From JAUWTJ01 sp965603015 (GTDB lineage: Bacteria; Pseudomonadota; Alphaproteobacteria; M2410), in contig CBFDBJ010000005.1 of NCBI GenBank assembly GCA_965603015.1, positions 1 through 64,000 on the forward strand: a stretch of 64,000 nucleotides of DNA, in the 5' to 3' direction. Positions 27,645 through 34,904 of this stretch are shown piece by piece. Each line of letters starts with the position of its first letter. Positions within the stretch are counted from its first letter, which is position 1. Position numbers and translations under genes: made by a program. The notes beneath the pieces were generated by a model that worked only from the letters and a program-made list of their open reading frames with translations, did no database searches and had not been told where the DNA came from.

Positions 27645-27708
27645 TAGGGGTCAGACACCATTTTTGCAAAACAGAGGGCGTGTTTGCGAAAATGGTGTCT
27701 GACCCCTA
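27645..27708. repeat. 26-bp near-perfect inverted repeat (REPIN/MITE-like hairpin)
   Basis: Two 26-base arms, 27645-27670 and 27683-27708, are reverse complements with one mismatch and enclose a 12-base spacer. The arms carry GGGGTCAGACACCATTTT and its complement. It lies between rsmE and gshA. The lack of a U-tract argues against a simple terminator; the form fits a palindromic mobile element of the REPIN/RAYT kind. No transposase is present nearby. Confidence 0.75.
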
Positions 27709-27733
27709 CATGTTACCACCCTACATGTTACCA
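27704..27733. repeat. Two tandem 15-bp repeats at the rsmE 3' end
   Basis: Two exact tandem copies of CCCTACATGTTACCA (27704-27718 and 27719-27733). The first runs into the right arm of the inverted repeat. The second supplies the TAA stop codon of rsmE (27728-27730 on the minus strand), so the element appears to have set the end of the gene. Confidence 0.8.
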
Positions 27734-28477
27734 GTCGCCTCGGGTGGCCTGGAAAACTGCGAGGGCGGCGAGGGCGGCGGTGTCGGCGCGCATGATCCGG
27801 GGGCCAAGCGATACCGCCATGGCAGGGGCAAAGCGGCGCAGGGTCTCGCGTTCCTCATCGGCAAAGCCGCCTTCGGGACCGATGAGGATCGACCAGGGGC
27901 CATCCGAATCAGACCTTTCGAGCGCCTCCGCCAGTGGCGCCGCGTCCCTTGATTCATCGCAAAAGATGAGCCCGCGCCCCGGGGGCCATTCTGCAAGCAG
28001 CGTCTCCAGCTTCACTTCATGCTTTACCTCCGGCACATCGAGCCGGCCGCACTGCTCTGCAGCCTCGACGACATTGGCGACCATACGGTCCTGTTTCACT
28101 TTTGCGTTAGTGCGCCGGGTGATGACGGGACGAATGACTGAGACACCAAGCTCGGTGGCCTTCTGCACAAGAAAATCGAGCCGCAGCTTTTTGACCGGGG
28201 CAAACAGGAGCTCGAGGTCGGGGGTTATGGTCTGGGCGCGCGACGGTTTGACAACCCTCAGGTCCAGCGCCTTTTTGCCGATTTTGGCGATCTCGGCCAG
28301 CCACTCCCCGTCGCGGCCATTGAACAGCAGCACGGTCTCGCCCATGCTCTTGCGCATCACATTGGCAAGATAATGAGTTTGTCCCGGGTCGAGGACGACC
28401 CCAGCCCCCTCGGCCAGATCATCGCCGACAAAAAGTCTGGTTTTTGCAAAATCAAAGGGCTCCAAAGCCGTCGACAT
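27728..28477 (-). CDS. rsmE: 16S rRNA (uracil1498-N3)-methyltransferase
   Basis: A 249-residue SPOUT-family methyltransferase that methylates N3 of U1498 in 16S rRNA. Visible family features are the N-terminal PUA-like part with GQTHYLANVMRKS, the central KKLRLDFLVQKATELGVSVI, and the SAM-binding knot region ILIGPEGGFADEE. Length is usual. The last codons (RGDW then TAA) run into a 15-bp tandem repeat, so a few C-terminal residues may differ from relatives. It is divergent from ubiA with a 66-base gap. Confidence 0.96.
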   Translation of the reverse strand: MSTALEPFDFAKTRLFVGDDLAEGAGVVLDPGQTHYLANVMRKSMGETVLLFNGRDGEWLAEIAKIGKKALDLRVVKPSRAQTITPDLELLFAPVKKLRLDFLVQKATELGVSVIRPVITRRTNAKVKQDRMVANVVEAAEQCGRLDVPEVKHEVKLETLLAEWPPGRGLIFCDESRDAAPLAEALERSDSDGPWSILIGPEGGFADEERETLRRFAPAMAVSLGPRIMRADTAALAALAVFQATRGDW

Positions 28478-28543
28478 TCCCGCTACTTTCAGATTTAAAG
28501 AGACCCGATTGCCACCTTCACTCTTTCAACTGCTCAGGTCTTC

Positions 28544-29539
28544 ATGTCAACGTCGTCGCCACAGGGCCAGCCCCGGAACAAAGTTTCTGACGCCCCGCGC
28601 GCCAACTGGGTCGATCGTTACGCCCCCGAAAGAACCAAGCCATACCTTCGCCTTGCGCGGGCGGACCGCCCTATCGGGACCTGGCTTTTGCTGCTGCCCT
28701 GCTGGTGGGGGATGGCACTGTCTTATGGTTACGAAACTTGTAATATCGCAACCGAAACGTGTGGTTCCGCTGCCGAAATTCATCATATCGCTCCCGGAAT
28801 GATTTTGTTTTACGGGCTCCTGTTCGCCATCGGCGCCTTTGTCATGCGTGGCGCCGGGTGCACCTATAACGATATTGTTGACCGCGATTTTGACGCACAG
28901 GTTGAGCGTACGCGGTCGCGCCCGATCCCCAGCGGCCAGGTCTCGCACAAAATGGCGCTGCTGTTTTTGACGTTCCTCAGCCTTGTCGGGCTCGCCGTGC
29001 TGGTCTCGTTCAACCCTTTCACGGTGCTTCTGGGGCTTTCATCCCTCGGGCTTGTTGCCATCTATCCGTTCATGAAGCGGGTCACGCACTGGCCGCAAAT
29101 CTGGCTCGGCTTGACCTTCAACTGGGGCATTTTGATGGGCTGGAGTGCGCTGGCCGGCAGCCTCTCGCTCGCGCCGCTGCTGTTCTATGCCGGAGCGATA
29201 TTCTGGACCATTGGCTATGACACGATCTACGCTCATCAGGACAAGGAGGATGACCTCATGGTCGGGGTTAAATCCTCTGCCATTCGCCTCGGGCAAAATT
29301 CGAAATTCTGGATTGGGGTGTTTTACGGCGCCACCATCGGGTTTTTTGTCGCGGCGGGTTTTGCATCAGGGCTCGGCCCCCTGTTCTTTGCCGCGATGAT
29401 TGGCGCTGCCATGCACCTCCTCAGACAAATCAGAAAGGTCGATATTGACGACCCGGATATTTGTCTGAAGGTTTTCAAATCAAACCGCGATTTCGGTTTT
29501 GTCATTCTTGCCGCTATTATTCTGGGGCATGCCCTATAA
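28544..29539 (+). CDS. ubiA: 4-hydroxybenzoate polyprenyltransferase
   Basis: A 331-residue membrane prenyltransferase that attaches the isoprenoid tail to 4-hydroxybenzoate in ubiquinone synthesis. The two Asp-rich motifs are intact: NDIVDRDFDAQVERTRSRP and YAHQDKEDD. IGTWLLLLPCWWG near the start is a typical UbiA helix. It is slightly longer than E. coli UbiA because of an N-terminal hydrophilic extension and a short loop with two Cys. ubiD lies in the same plus-strand run about 1.8 kb downstream, linking two ubiquinone genes. Confidence 0.96.
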   Translation: MSTSSPQGQPRNKVSDAPRANWVDRYAPERTKPYLRLARADRPIGTWLLLLPCWWGMALSYGYETCNIATETCGSAAEIHHIAPGMILFYGLLFAIGAFVMRGAGCTYNDIVDRDFDAQVERTRSRPIPSGQVSHKMALLFLTFLSLVGLAVLVSFNPFTVLLGLSSLGLVAIYPFMKRVTHWPQIWLGLTFNWGILMGWSALAGSLSLAPLLFYAGAIFWTIGYDTIYAHQDKEDDLMVGVKSSAIRLGQNSKFWIGVFYGATIGFFVAAGFASGLGPLFFAAMIGAAMHLLRQIRKVDIDDPDICLKVFKSNRDFGFVILAAIILGHAL

Positions 29540-29616
29540 GGCGAAATCCCGAACACTCTCTCCCTGCCAATAAGAACTCTTGGCAGGAAGGGTTCGACCC
29601 CCTATGATTCCGACCT

Positions 29617-30615
29617 ATGTCAAAAGCCGCCCGATATCTGCCTCCCGAGGACATCAAACAAGTCTCTGAACGCTCCGATTTCAAGGGTGCGTGGCTGGTG
29701 TTCCATGCCTGGGCGACGATCTTCGGGTCGATGGCTCTCTTCGCGATATTCCCCGATACGCTGACTTTCATCCTTGCAATCTTGCTGATCGGCGGCAGGC
29801 AACTTGGCCTTGCGATCCTCATGCATGACGGCTCGCACGGCGTGCTGTTCAAGACACCAAAATACAACGCGGTCGCCGTTCAATGGCTGTGCGCCTACCC
29901 GATATTCTCGGAGATGTGGGCTTATCGCAAATATCATCTGGTGCACCATAAATTCACCCAGCAGGACAATGATCCCGACTTGTCCCTCTCGGCCCCCTTC
30001 CCGATCTCGCGGGCGAGTTTTCGGCGCAAGGCGGTGCGCGATCTGACCGGGCAAACCTGTTTCAAACAAAGGCGCGCACAATTTCGTGCAGGAATGGGCG
30101 ACCCCTCCCTGCCACTCGGGGCACGACTGCAGAATTTCTACAACCGCTTCCGTGGACCGCTGCTGATGAACTTCGGGCTGTTTGTTTTGCTGGCCCTGGT
30201 CGGCAAGTGGCACTACTATTTTCTGTTCTGGATCCTGCCTTTTATGACATGGCAACAGCTTATCCTTCGTGTGCGGAATATAGCCGAGCACGCCATGGTT
30301 CCGGCGCAGGATGATGTTTTCCTGAATGCTCGGACGACAAAGGCGAGCTGGATCATCCGGGCGATCCTCGCGCCCTACTATGTCAACTATCATGTCGAGC
30401 ATCACATGATGATCTATGTGCCGTGCTATAATCTGCCGCTGGCCCACGAGCTTCTGCGGCGCCGGGGCTGGCACGACAGCATGGAAATCCAGCCGAACTA
30501 CTGGGACGTTCTCAAGATGGCCACGTCAAAGCCCGATGATGGCTCTCGGTCCGGCGACGGCCGCGAGGCGACGCTTTTTGCGGGGATCAACGGACCGATA
30601 GGCGAGACCAAGTGA
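29617..30615 (+). CDS. Fatty acid desaturase family membrane protein
   Basis: A 332-residue membrane-bound di-iron desaturase/hydroxylase. All three histidine boxes are present: HDGSH, HLVHH and HVEHH, with hydrophobic segments between them. The family includes acyl-lipid desaturases and related hydroxylases, so the exact substrate is open. It is preceded by an 8-bp hairpin in its leader (29563-29587). Its TGA overlaps the GTG start of the methyltransferase gene by 4 bases, so the two are probably translated from one message. Confidence 0.88.
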   Translation: MSKAARYLPPEDIKQVSERSDFKGAWLVFHAWATIFGSMALFAIFPDTLTFILAILLIGGRQLGLAILMHDGSHGVLFKTPKYNAVAVQWLCAYPIFSEMWAYRKYHLVHHKFTQQDNDPDLSLSAPFPISRASFRRKAVRDLTGQTCFKQRRAQFRAGMGDPSLPLGARLQNFYNRFRGPLLMNFGLFVLLALVGKWHYYFLFWILPFMTWQQLILRVRNIAEHAMVPAQDDVFLNARTTKASWIIRAILAPYYVNYHVEHHMMIYVPCYNLPLAHELLRRRGWHDSMEIQPNYWDVLKMATSKPDDGSRSGDGREATLFAGINGPIGETK

Positions 30616-31277
30616 TTACGCCCGGGCGTGCGCTCGACCATCCTGAAGCCTTCATTCTTGAAAACACACGGCTTCAAAGCTCTCCTCTTGTGCCCGAAAT
30701 CCAGCTTCATCTGGCCGATGAAATGTTGCCCCTGTGGAAGCTGACTGAAGACGAACTTGACGCGTCCGGTCTGCCGCCGCCGTGGTGGGCCTTTGCGTGG
30801 GCTGGCGGACAGGCGCTGGCGCGGCACATTCTTGACAATCCCGAGCTGGTGCGCGGCGCCCGCGTCCTCGACTTTGCCACAGGATCCGGCATCGTTGCCA
30901 TTGCCGCCATGAAGGCAGGCGCCATGAGCGCACGCGCCAATGACATCGACCCCATGGCCATCGCCGCCACACAGCTCAACGCCGAGGCCAACGGCGTTTA
31001 TGTCCGGGTCAGCGCCGACAATCTGGTTGGTCAGCCGAGCCACGGCTGGACGACCGTGCTGGCAGGCGACATCTGTTACGAACAACCGCTTGCCGGCGAG
31101 GTCGAGGCCTGGCTCAAGTCACTGGCAGGAGACGCCCTCGTCCTGATGGGCGATCCGGGGCGCACGTATCTGCCAAAGGCGGGCATGACCCGGGTCGCGG
31201 AATACCGCGTCGAGACGACCCGGGAACTGGAAGACAATGATGTGCGTCATACGACCGTCTGGAGATTTGAGCCTTGA
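30612..31277 (+). CDS. Class I SAM methyltransferase, ETFB-lysine/PrmA-like
   Basis: A 221-residue Rossmann-fold methyltransferase. Motif I is LDFATGSGIVAIAAMKAG; PPPWWAFAWAGGQALAR upstream of it and ANDIDPMAIAATQLNAE after it are typical of the group that includes ETFB lysine methyltransferase and ribosomal protein L11 methyltransferase PrmA. It starts with GTG overlapping the desaturase stop (GTGA). Electron-transfer flavoprotein beta subunit is the likely substrate by family, not by context. Confidence 0.85.
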   Translation: MITPGRALDHPEAFILENTRLQSSPLVPEIQLHLADEMLPLWKLTEDELDASGLPPPWWAFAWAGGQALARHILDNPELVRGARVLDFATGSGIVAIAAMKAGAMSARANDIDPMAIAATQLNAEANGVYVRVSADNLVGQPSHGWTTVLAGDICYEQPLAGEVEAWLKSLAGDALVLMGDPGRTYLPKAGMTRVAEYRVETTRELEDNDVRHTTVWRFEP

Positions 31278-31347
31278 GGGTTTGATTGCGCCGTCAATTT
31301 GAACTTGTTAGGTTCATTTTGATTCCTCTGGAAAGCCCCTGGTTCTC

Positions 31348-32847
31348 ATGTCCTACAAGTCCCTGCGAGATTTTATCGATCACCTTGAACGCGCAGGCGA
31401 GCTGGTCCGCGTTTCAGAACCGGTTTCGACCTTTCTTGAGATGACCGAAATCCAGACGCGGCTGTTGGCAAAAGGTGGTCCGGCGGTGCTGTTTGAAAAA
31501 CCGGTCAATGAGCGCGGCGAGCCCTCCGACATTCCGGTTCTTGTCAACCTGTTCGGCACGGTCAAGCGTGTTGCCATGGCGGTGACCCTTGAAGGAAAAG
31601 AGCGCACAGAAGCAAAGGATCTGCGCGAGGTTGGCGAGGCGCTGGCGTTCCTGCGCCAGCCCGAACCGCCCGGCGGTATCAAGGAAGCGGTGGCCATGCT
31701 GCCGCTGGTCAAGACCGTTTTGCAGATGAAGCCAAAGACCGTGGCGAGCGCGCCGGTACACGAAGTTGTCCTGACAGGCGACGATATTGACCTGACAAAG
31801 CTCCCCATTCAGACCTGCTGGCCGGGCGAGCCCGCACCGCTCATCACCTGGCCGCTTGTCGTGACCGAAGGGCCAACGGGCAAAGGCGAGGACAGTTTTA
31901 ATCTCGGCATCTACCGGATGCAGTTGCGCGACAGCAAATCGACACTGATGCGCTGGCTGAAACACCGCGGCGGCGCCGCGCATCACCGGCGTTGGGCGGA
32001 GATTTCAGAAGAACCGCTGCCTGTGGCTGTTGTGATCGGCGCGGACCCCGGGACCATCCTGGCGGCAGTGACCCCGGTGCCTGACACGATATCGGAATAT
32101 CAGTTCGCCGGGCTGTTCCGCGGCAAGCGCGTCGAGCTTGTCGATTGCAAGACCGTTCCCCTGAAAGTCCCCGCCGAAGCCGAAATCGTTCTGGAAGGCC
32201 ATGTCTCGCTGACGAATTACGAGGATGAAGGTCCGTACGGGGATCATACGGGTTATTATAATTCTGTTGAGCAATTCCCGGTGTTTACGGTGAGCGCCAT
32301 CACCATGCGCAAGGACCCGCTTTATCTTTCGACCTTTACCGGTCGGCCGCCGGATGAGCCGTCTGTGCTTGGCGAAGCGCTCAACGAGGTTTTCGTGCCG
32401 CTGATCAGGCAGCAGTTCCCGGAGATCACAGATTTTTACCTGCCGCCCGAAGGCTGCTCCTACCGCATCGCCGTCGTCTCCATGAAGAAAGCCTTCCCGG
32501 GGCATGGCAAGCGCGTAATGATGGGGGTGTGGTCCTACCTGCGCCAGTTCATGTATACCAAGTGGATCATCGTCGTGGACGACGACATCGATATTCGGGA
32601 CTGGAAGGATGTCATGTGGGCTGTTTCAACCCGGATGGACCCGGTGCGCGATATCACGATGGTCGAGAACACACCGATCGACTATCTCGACTTCGCCTCG
32701 CCGGAAAGCGGCCTCGGCGGCAAGGTCGGGCTTGATGCGACCAACAAACTGCCACCCGAAACTCACCGCGAATGGGGCCACAAGATCACCATGGATCCGG
32801 CGGTTGTGGAGCTGGTGACGAAGAAGTGGCCGAAGCTTGGGCTATAG
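31348..32847 (+). CDS. ubiD: UbiD-family prenylated-FMN decarboxylase
   Basis: A 499-residue decarboxylase that removes the carboxyl group of 3-polyprenyl-4-hydroxybenzoate in ubiquinone synthesis, using prenylated FMN. SYKSLRDFIDHLERAGELVRV at the start, NLGIYRMQ, the EDEGPYGDHTGYY loop and the catalytic E-D-E region are visible. Length matches E. coli UbiD. It follows the methyltransferase by 70 bases and shares the strand with ubiA. The flavin prenyltransferase gene ubiX is not in the window. Confidence 0.96.
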   Translation: MSYKSLRDFIDHLERAGELVRVSEPVSTFLEMTEIQTRLLAKGGPAVLFEKPVNERGEPSDIPVLVNLFGTVKRVAMAVTLEGKERTEAKDLREVGEALAFLRQPEPPGGIKEAVAMLPLVKTVLQMKPKTVASAPVHEVVLTGDDIDLTKLPIQTCWPGEPAPLITWPLVVTEGPTGKGEDSFNLGIYRMQLRDSKSTLMRWLKHRGGAAHHRRWAEISEEPLPVAVVIGADPGTILAAVTPVPDTISEYQFAGLFRGKRVELVDCKTVPLKVPAEAEIVLEGHVSLTNYEDEGPYGDHTGYYNSVEQFPVFTVSAITMRKDPLYLSTFTGRPPDEPSVLGEALNEVFVPLIRQQFPEITDFYLPPEGCSYRIAVVSMKKAFPGHGKRVMMGVWSYLRQFMYTKWIIVVDDDIDIRDWKDVMWAVSTRMDPVRDITMVENTPIDYLDFASPESGLGGKVGLDATNKLPPETHREWGHKITMDPAVVELVTKKWPKLGL

Positions 32848-32894
32848 GATTCCTGCGGATGTCCGGACATTAACAGCGGAATCGGGGGCTGCAA

Positions 32895-32917
32895 GTGTCA
32901 GGATTCTTTACAGTTCA
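32895..32917 (+). promoter_or_regulatory. Upstream element of first PEP-CTERM gene (candidate enhancer)
   Basis: A 23-base element beginning GTGTCAGGATTCTTTAC. It matches the element upstream of the second PEP-CTERM gene at 21 of 23 positions and lies exactly 81 bases upstream of the GG of the sigma-54 -24 box in both copies. This is the position expected for an activator site. The regulator is not known from this window. Confidence 0.6.
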
Positions 32918-32974
32918 TCAACACTTCCACGCAGAAAATATCACAACCCCTTGAAATTAATCATATATTTTTTC

Positions 32975-32990
32975 TGGCACAAAGATTGCT
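32975..32990 (+). promoter_or_regulatory. Sigma-54 promoter of first PEP-CTERM gene
   Basis: TGGCACAAAGATTGCT matches the -24/-12 pattern TGGCAC-N5-TTGC, with exactly ten bases between GG and GC. It lies about 48 bases upstream of the ATG, and the same arrangement is repeated before the second gene. Confidence 0.8.
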
Positions 32991-33037
32991 TAATTGGGGC
33001 TGTAATGACGGGTTCTGATTTTTAAGGAGTAGGGATT

Positions 33038-33739
33038 ATGGGAACGAAGTTGAATAGAAAAGTTCTAGGCCTTGGCGCTGCACTGATTGGTGCTGTATTT
33101 GCCTCTGCCTCTGCCTATGCGGGCGCAGTATTGGTGATGATCGATGATCTCGGTGGCACAGTCGCCGTTGTAGATAATGGCGCAGGCGATTCGGATGCGA
33201 CTGTTGGCGTTATCAATTACAACGGGGCGATCGGCGCATGGCTGGTTACAGCGGAGATCGGCGTTTCCAAGCCTATCGTTGGCTCAGCCTCGGAAGCTCA
33301 AGTGGATTTGCTCTCGGTTAACGCTTCAAGCGGCGCTGCCGGGGACCTTTATGTTCTGTTTTCCGATACGGATTTCATCAGCACGGGCGGCAACATGTGG
33401 TTTGACCTTGCCATTGGCGGGACCACTGACGGGACCGTCGAGACTGCCGGTTGCTTCAACGCCAGCAATTCAAACTGGATGGACGAGGGCTTATGCGAAA
33501 ACCTGTTTCTGCTTTCGCCAGTCCTGAACACAAATCCATTTTCATGGGCCGGTGGCACTTCGGTTGCAACATCCGGTGACCTGTTCAGCCTTGGTATTGG
33601 CGCTTTGATTAGCCATGACAAAGGCGGGATTACGAGCTTTGACGCCAACCTGCGTGTGCCAGAGCCTGGCATGCTTGGCTTCCTCGGCTTTGGTCTCCTC
33701 GGCATGGGCCTTGCTGCCCGTCGTCGCCGGAAAGCATAA
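33038..33739 (+). CDS. PEP-CTERM sorting-domain secreted protein, copy 1
   Basis: A 233-residue exported protein with a signal peptide (ending ASAYAGA), a mature domain of about 175 residues and a C-terminal PEP-CTERM signal. The signal starts at VPEPGMLGF (Val 207), continues with a short hydrophobic helix and ends in an RRRRKA basic tail. Such proteins are cut and processed by exosortase (EpsH/XrtA type) and are linked to exopolysaccharide and biofilm. Two Cys in the mature part (GCFNASN ... GLCENLF) may form a disulfide. The mature domain is not one I recognise. An AAGGAG Shine-Dalgarno sequence precedes the ATG. A close paralogue follows. Confidence 0.88.
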   Translation: MGTKLNRKVLGLGAALIGAVFASASAYAGAVLVMIDDLGGTVAVVDNGAGDSDATVGVINYNGAIGAWLVTAEIGVSKPIVGSASEAQVDLLSVNASSGAAGDLYVLFSDTDFISTGGNMWFDLAIGGTTDGTVETAGCFNASNSNWMDEGLCENLFLLSPVLNTNPFSWAGGTSVATSGDLFSLGIGALISHDKGGITSFDANLRVPEPGMLGFLGFGLLGMGLAARRRRKA

Positions 33740-33770
33740 GCAGACAATAGAATTCAGAACCAGAATTTGG

Positions 33771-33800
33771 AGCGGCCCGCCTTTGGCGGGCCGCTTTTTT
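33771..33800 (+). terminator. Intrinsic terminator after PEP-CTERM copy 1
   Basis: An 11-bp GC-rich stem (AGCGGCCCGCC and complement), loop TTT, followed by a run of T. It is 31 bases after the stop. A sister terminator follows copy 2, so the two genes are separate transcription units. Confidence 0.92.
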
Positions 33801-33847
33801 ATTGGGCTCGCAAAACAGTCCCCCTGCACACCCTTCCTGTCGGGAGA

Positions 33848-33870
33848 GTGTCGGGATTCTTTACGGTTCA
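33848..33870 (+). promoter_or_regulatory. Upstream element of second PEP-CTERM gene (candidate enhancer)
   Basis: The 23-base partner of the element at 32895-32917, differing at two positions (both A to G). It lies 81 bases upstream of the GG of its sigma-54 promoter, the same distance as in copy 1, while the sequence between the two has diverged. That pattern suggests selection on both site and spacing. Confidence 0.6.
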
Positions 33871-33927
33871 GGTCCGTACAAATATGGTTAATTCAATAAC
33901 CCATTGAAAATGCGGTGTTATTTTATC

Positions 33928-33943
33928 TGGCACGACGCTTGCT
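33928..33943 (+). promoter_or_regulatory. Sigma-54 promoter of second PEP-CTERM gene
   Basis: TGGCACGACGCTTGCT matches TGGCAC-N5-TTGC and has the required ten bases between GG and GC. It lies 79 bases upstream of the chosen ATG, giving a longer leader than copy 1. Confidence 0.82.
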
Positions 33944-34021
33944 AATAAGGGGTATCGCCCATGAGGGGTTTTTGGTCTTTTGTACCAGTTGTGTAACAGT
34001 CAGAGTTGAGTGGTGAGTGTA

Positions 34022-34714
34022 ATGAAAAGTAAAACAGCCCTGAGTATTGGGATTGCCCTTTTGGGTATAGTGTGTGGCTCTTCGAGTGCGTTTGCAGGCG
34101 CAATGATGGTGCTGATTGATGATCTCGGCGGCACAGTCGCTATTGTAGATAACGGTGCAGGCGATTCGGATGCGACTGTTGGTGTTATCAATTACAACGG
34201 GGCGATCGGCGCATGGCTGGTTACAGCGGAAATCGGCGTTTCCAAGCCTATCGTTGGCTCAGCCTCGGAAGCTCAAGTGGATTTGCTCTCGGTTAACGCG
34301 TCAAGTGGCGCTGCCGGAGAGCTTGTCGTTTTGTTCTCTGATACAGATTTCATCAGTACGGGCGGCAACATGTGGTTTGATCTTGCCATTGGCGGCACAA
34401 CTGATGGAACCGTTGTAACGGGTGGCTGCTACAATGCCAGCAATACGAACTGGACCGATGGTGATTCATGCGAAAACCTGTTTCTGCTTTCGTCGGATCT
34501 GACCGGAAATCCATTTTCATGGCTTGACGGTGGATTGGTTGCAACATCCGGTGACTTGTTCAGCCTTGGTATCGGGGCTGCGATTGTCCACGACAAAGGC
34601 GGCATTACCAGCTTTGATGCCAACCTGCGTGTGCCAGAGCCTGGCATGCTTGGCTTCCTCGGCTTGGGTCTCCTCGGCATGGGCCTTGCTGCCCGTCGTC
34701 GTCAAAAGGCATAA
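34022..34714 (+). CDS. PEP-CTERM sorting-domain secreted protein, copy 2
   Basis: A 230-residue paralogue of the preceding gene with the same layout: signal peptide, the same mature domain and a C-terminal VPEPGMLGF helix with RRRQKA tail. From the signal-peptide end onward the two proteins are nearly identical, and long runs are identical at the DNA level (for example around 34160-34310). The signal peptides themselves differ. The Cys pair is conserved (GCYNASN ... SCENLF). I chose the ATG at 34022; in-frame GTG codons at 34010 and 34013 are possible. It carries its own sigma-54 promoter and terminator. Confidence 0.88.
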   Translation: MKSKTALSIGIALLGIVCGSSSAFAGAMMVLIDDLGGTVAIVDNGAGDSDATVGVINYNGAIGAWLVTAEIGVSKPIVGSASEAQVDLLSVNASSGAAGELVVLFSDTDFISTGGNMWFDLAIGGTTDGTVVTGGCYNASNTNWTDGDSCENLFLLSSDLTGNPFSWLDGGLVATSGDLFSLGIGAAIVHDKGGITSFDANLRVPEPGMLGFLGLGLLGMGLAARRRQKA

Positions 34715-34747
34715 GCAGACAATAGAATTCAGAACCCGAATTTGGAG

Positions 34748-34778
34748 CGGCTCGCCTTTGGCGGGCCGTTTCTTTTTT
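34748..34778 (+). terminator. Intrinsic terminator after PEP-CTERM copy 2
   Basis: A 9-bp stem (CGGCTCGCC with one G-U pair to GGCGGGCCG), loop TTT, then TTTCTTTTTT. It is clearly homologous to the terminator of copy 1. Confidence 0.88.
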
Positions 34779-34904
34779 GGTCTTCGTTTGGGGACGCCGG
34801 GCCAAAGCGTTTTGTCATTGCCCGAGAATTGCTGTATGGAAAGCCCATAAGGGTCGCCGGCATTTTGTGCGATCCATTGCCACTTTTTCTACAGGACCCA
34901 GCCC

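Larger units (their letters stand above)
32895..34778 (+). repeat. Tandem duplication of a complete PEP-CTERM transcription unit
   Basis: Copy 1 (about 32895-33800) and copy 2 (about 33848-34778) share upstream element, sigma-54 promoter, coding sequence, the 3' stretch AGCAGACAATAGAATTCAG and terminator. The 5' leader and signal peptide have diverged; the mature region and 3' end are highly similar. This dates the event as fairly recent or points to gene conversion of the coding part. Confidence 0.85.

Noticed and set aside
27645..27708. Simple intrinsic terminator between rsmE and gshA
   Set aside because: There is no U-tract after the stem on the minus strand, and the arms are longer and more perfect than needed, so a repeat element is the better reading.
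29580..29610. A GGTTCGACC tRNA T-loop-like sequence upstream of the desaturase gene
   Set aside because: Only a 4-bp T-stem can be drawn, and no D-arm, anticodon arm or acceptor stem fits around it.
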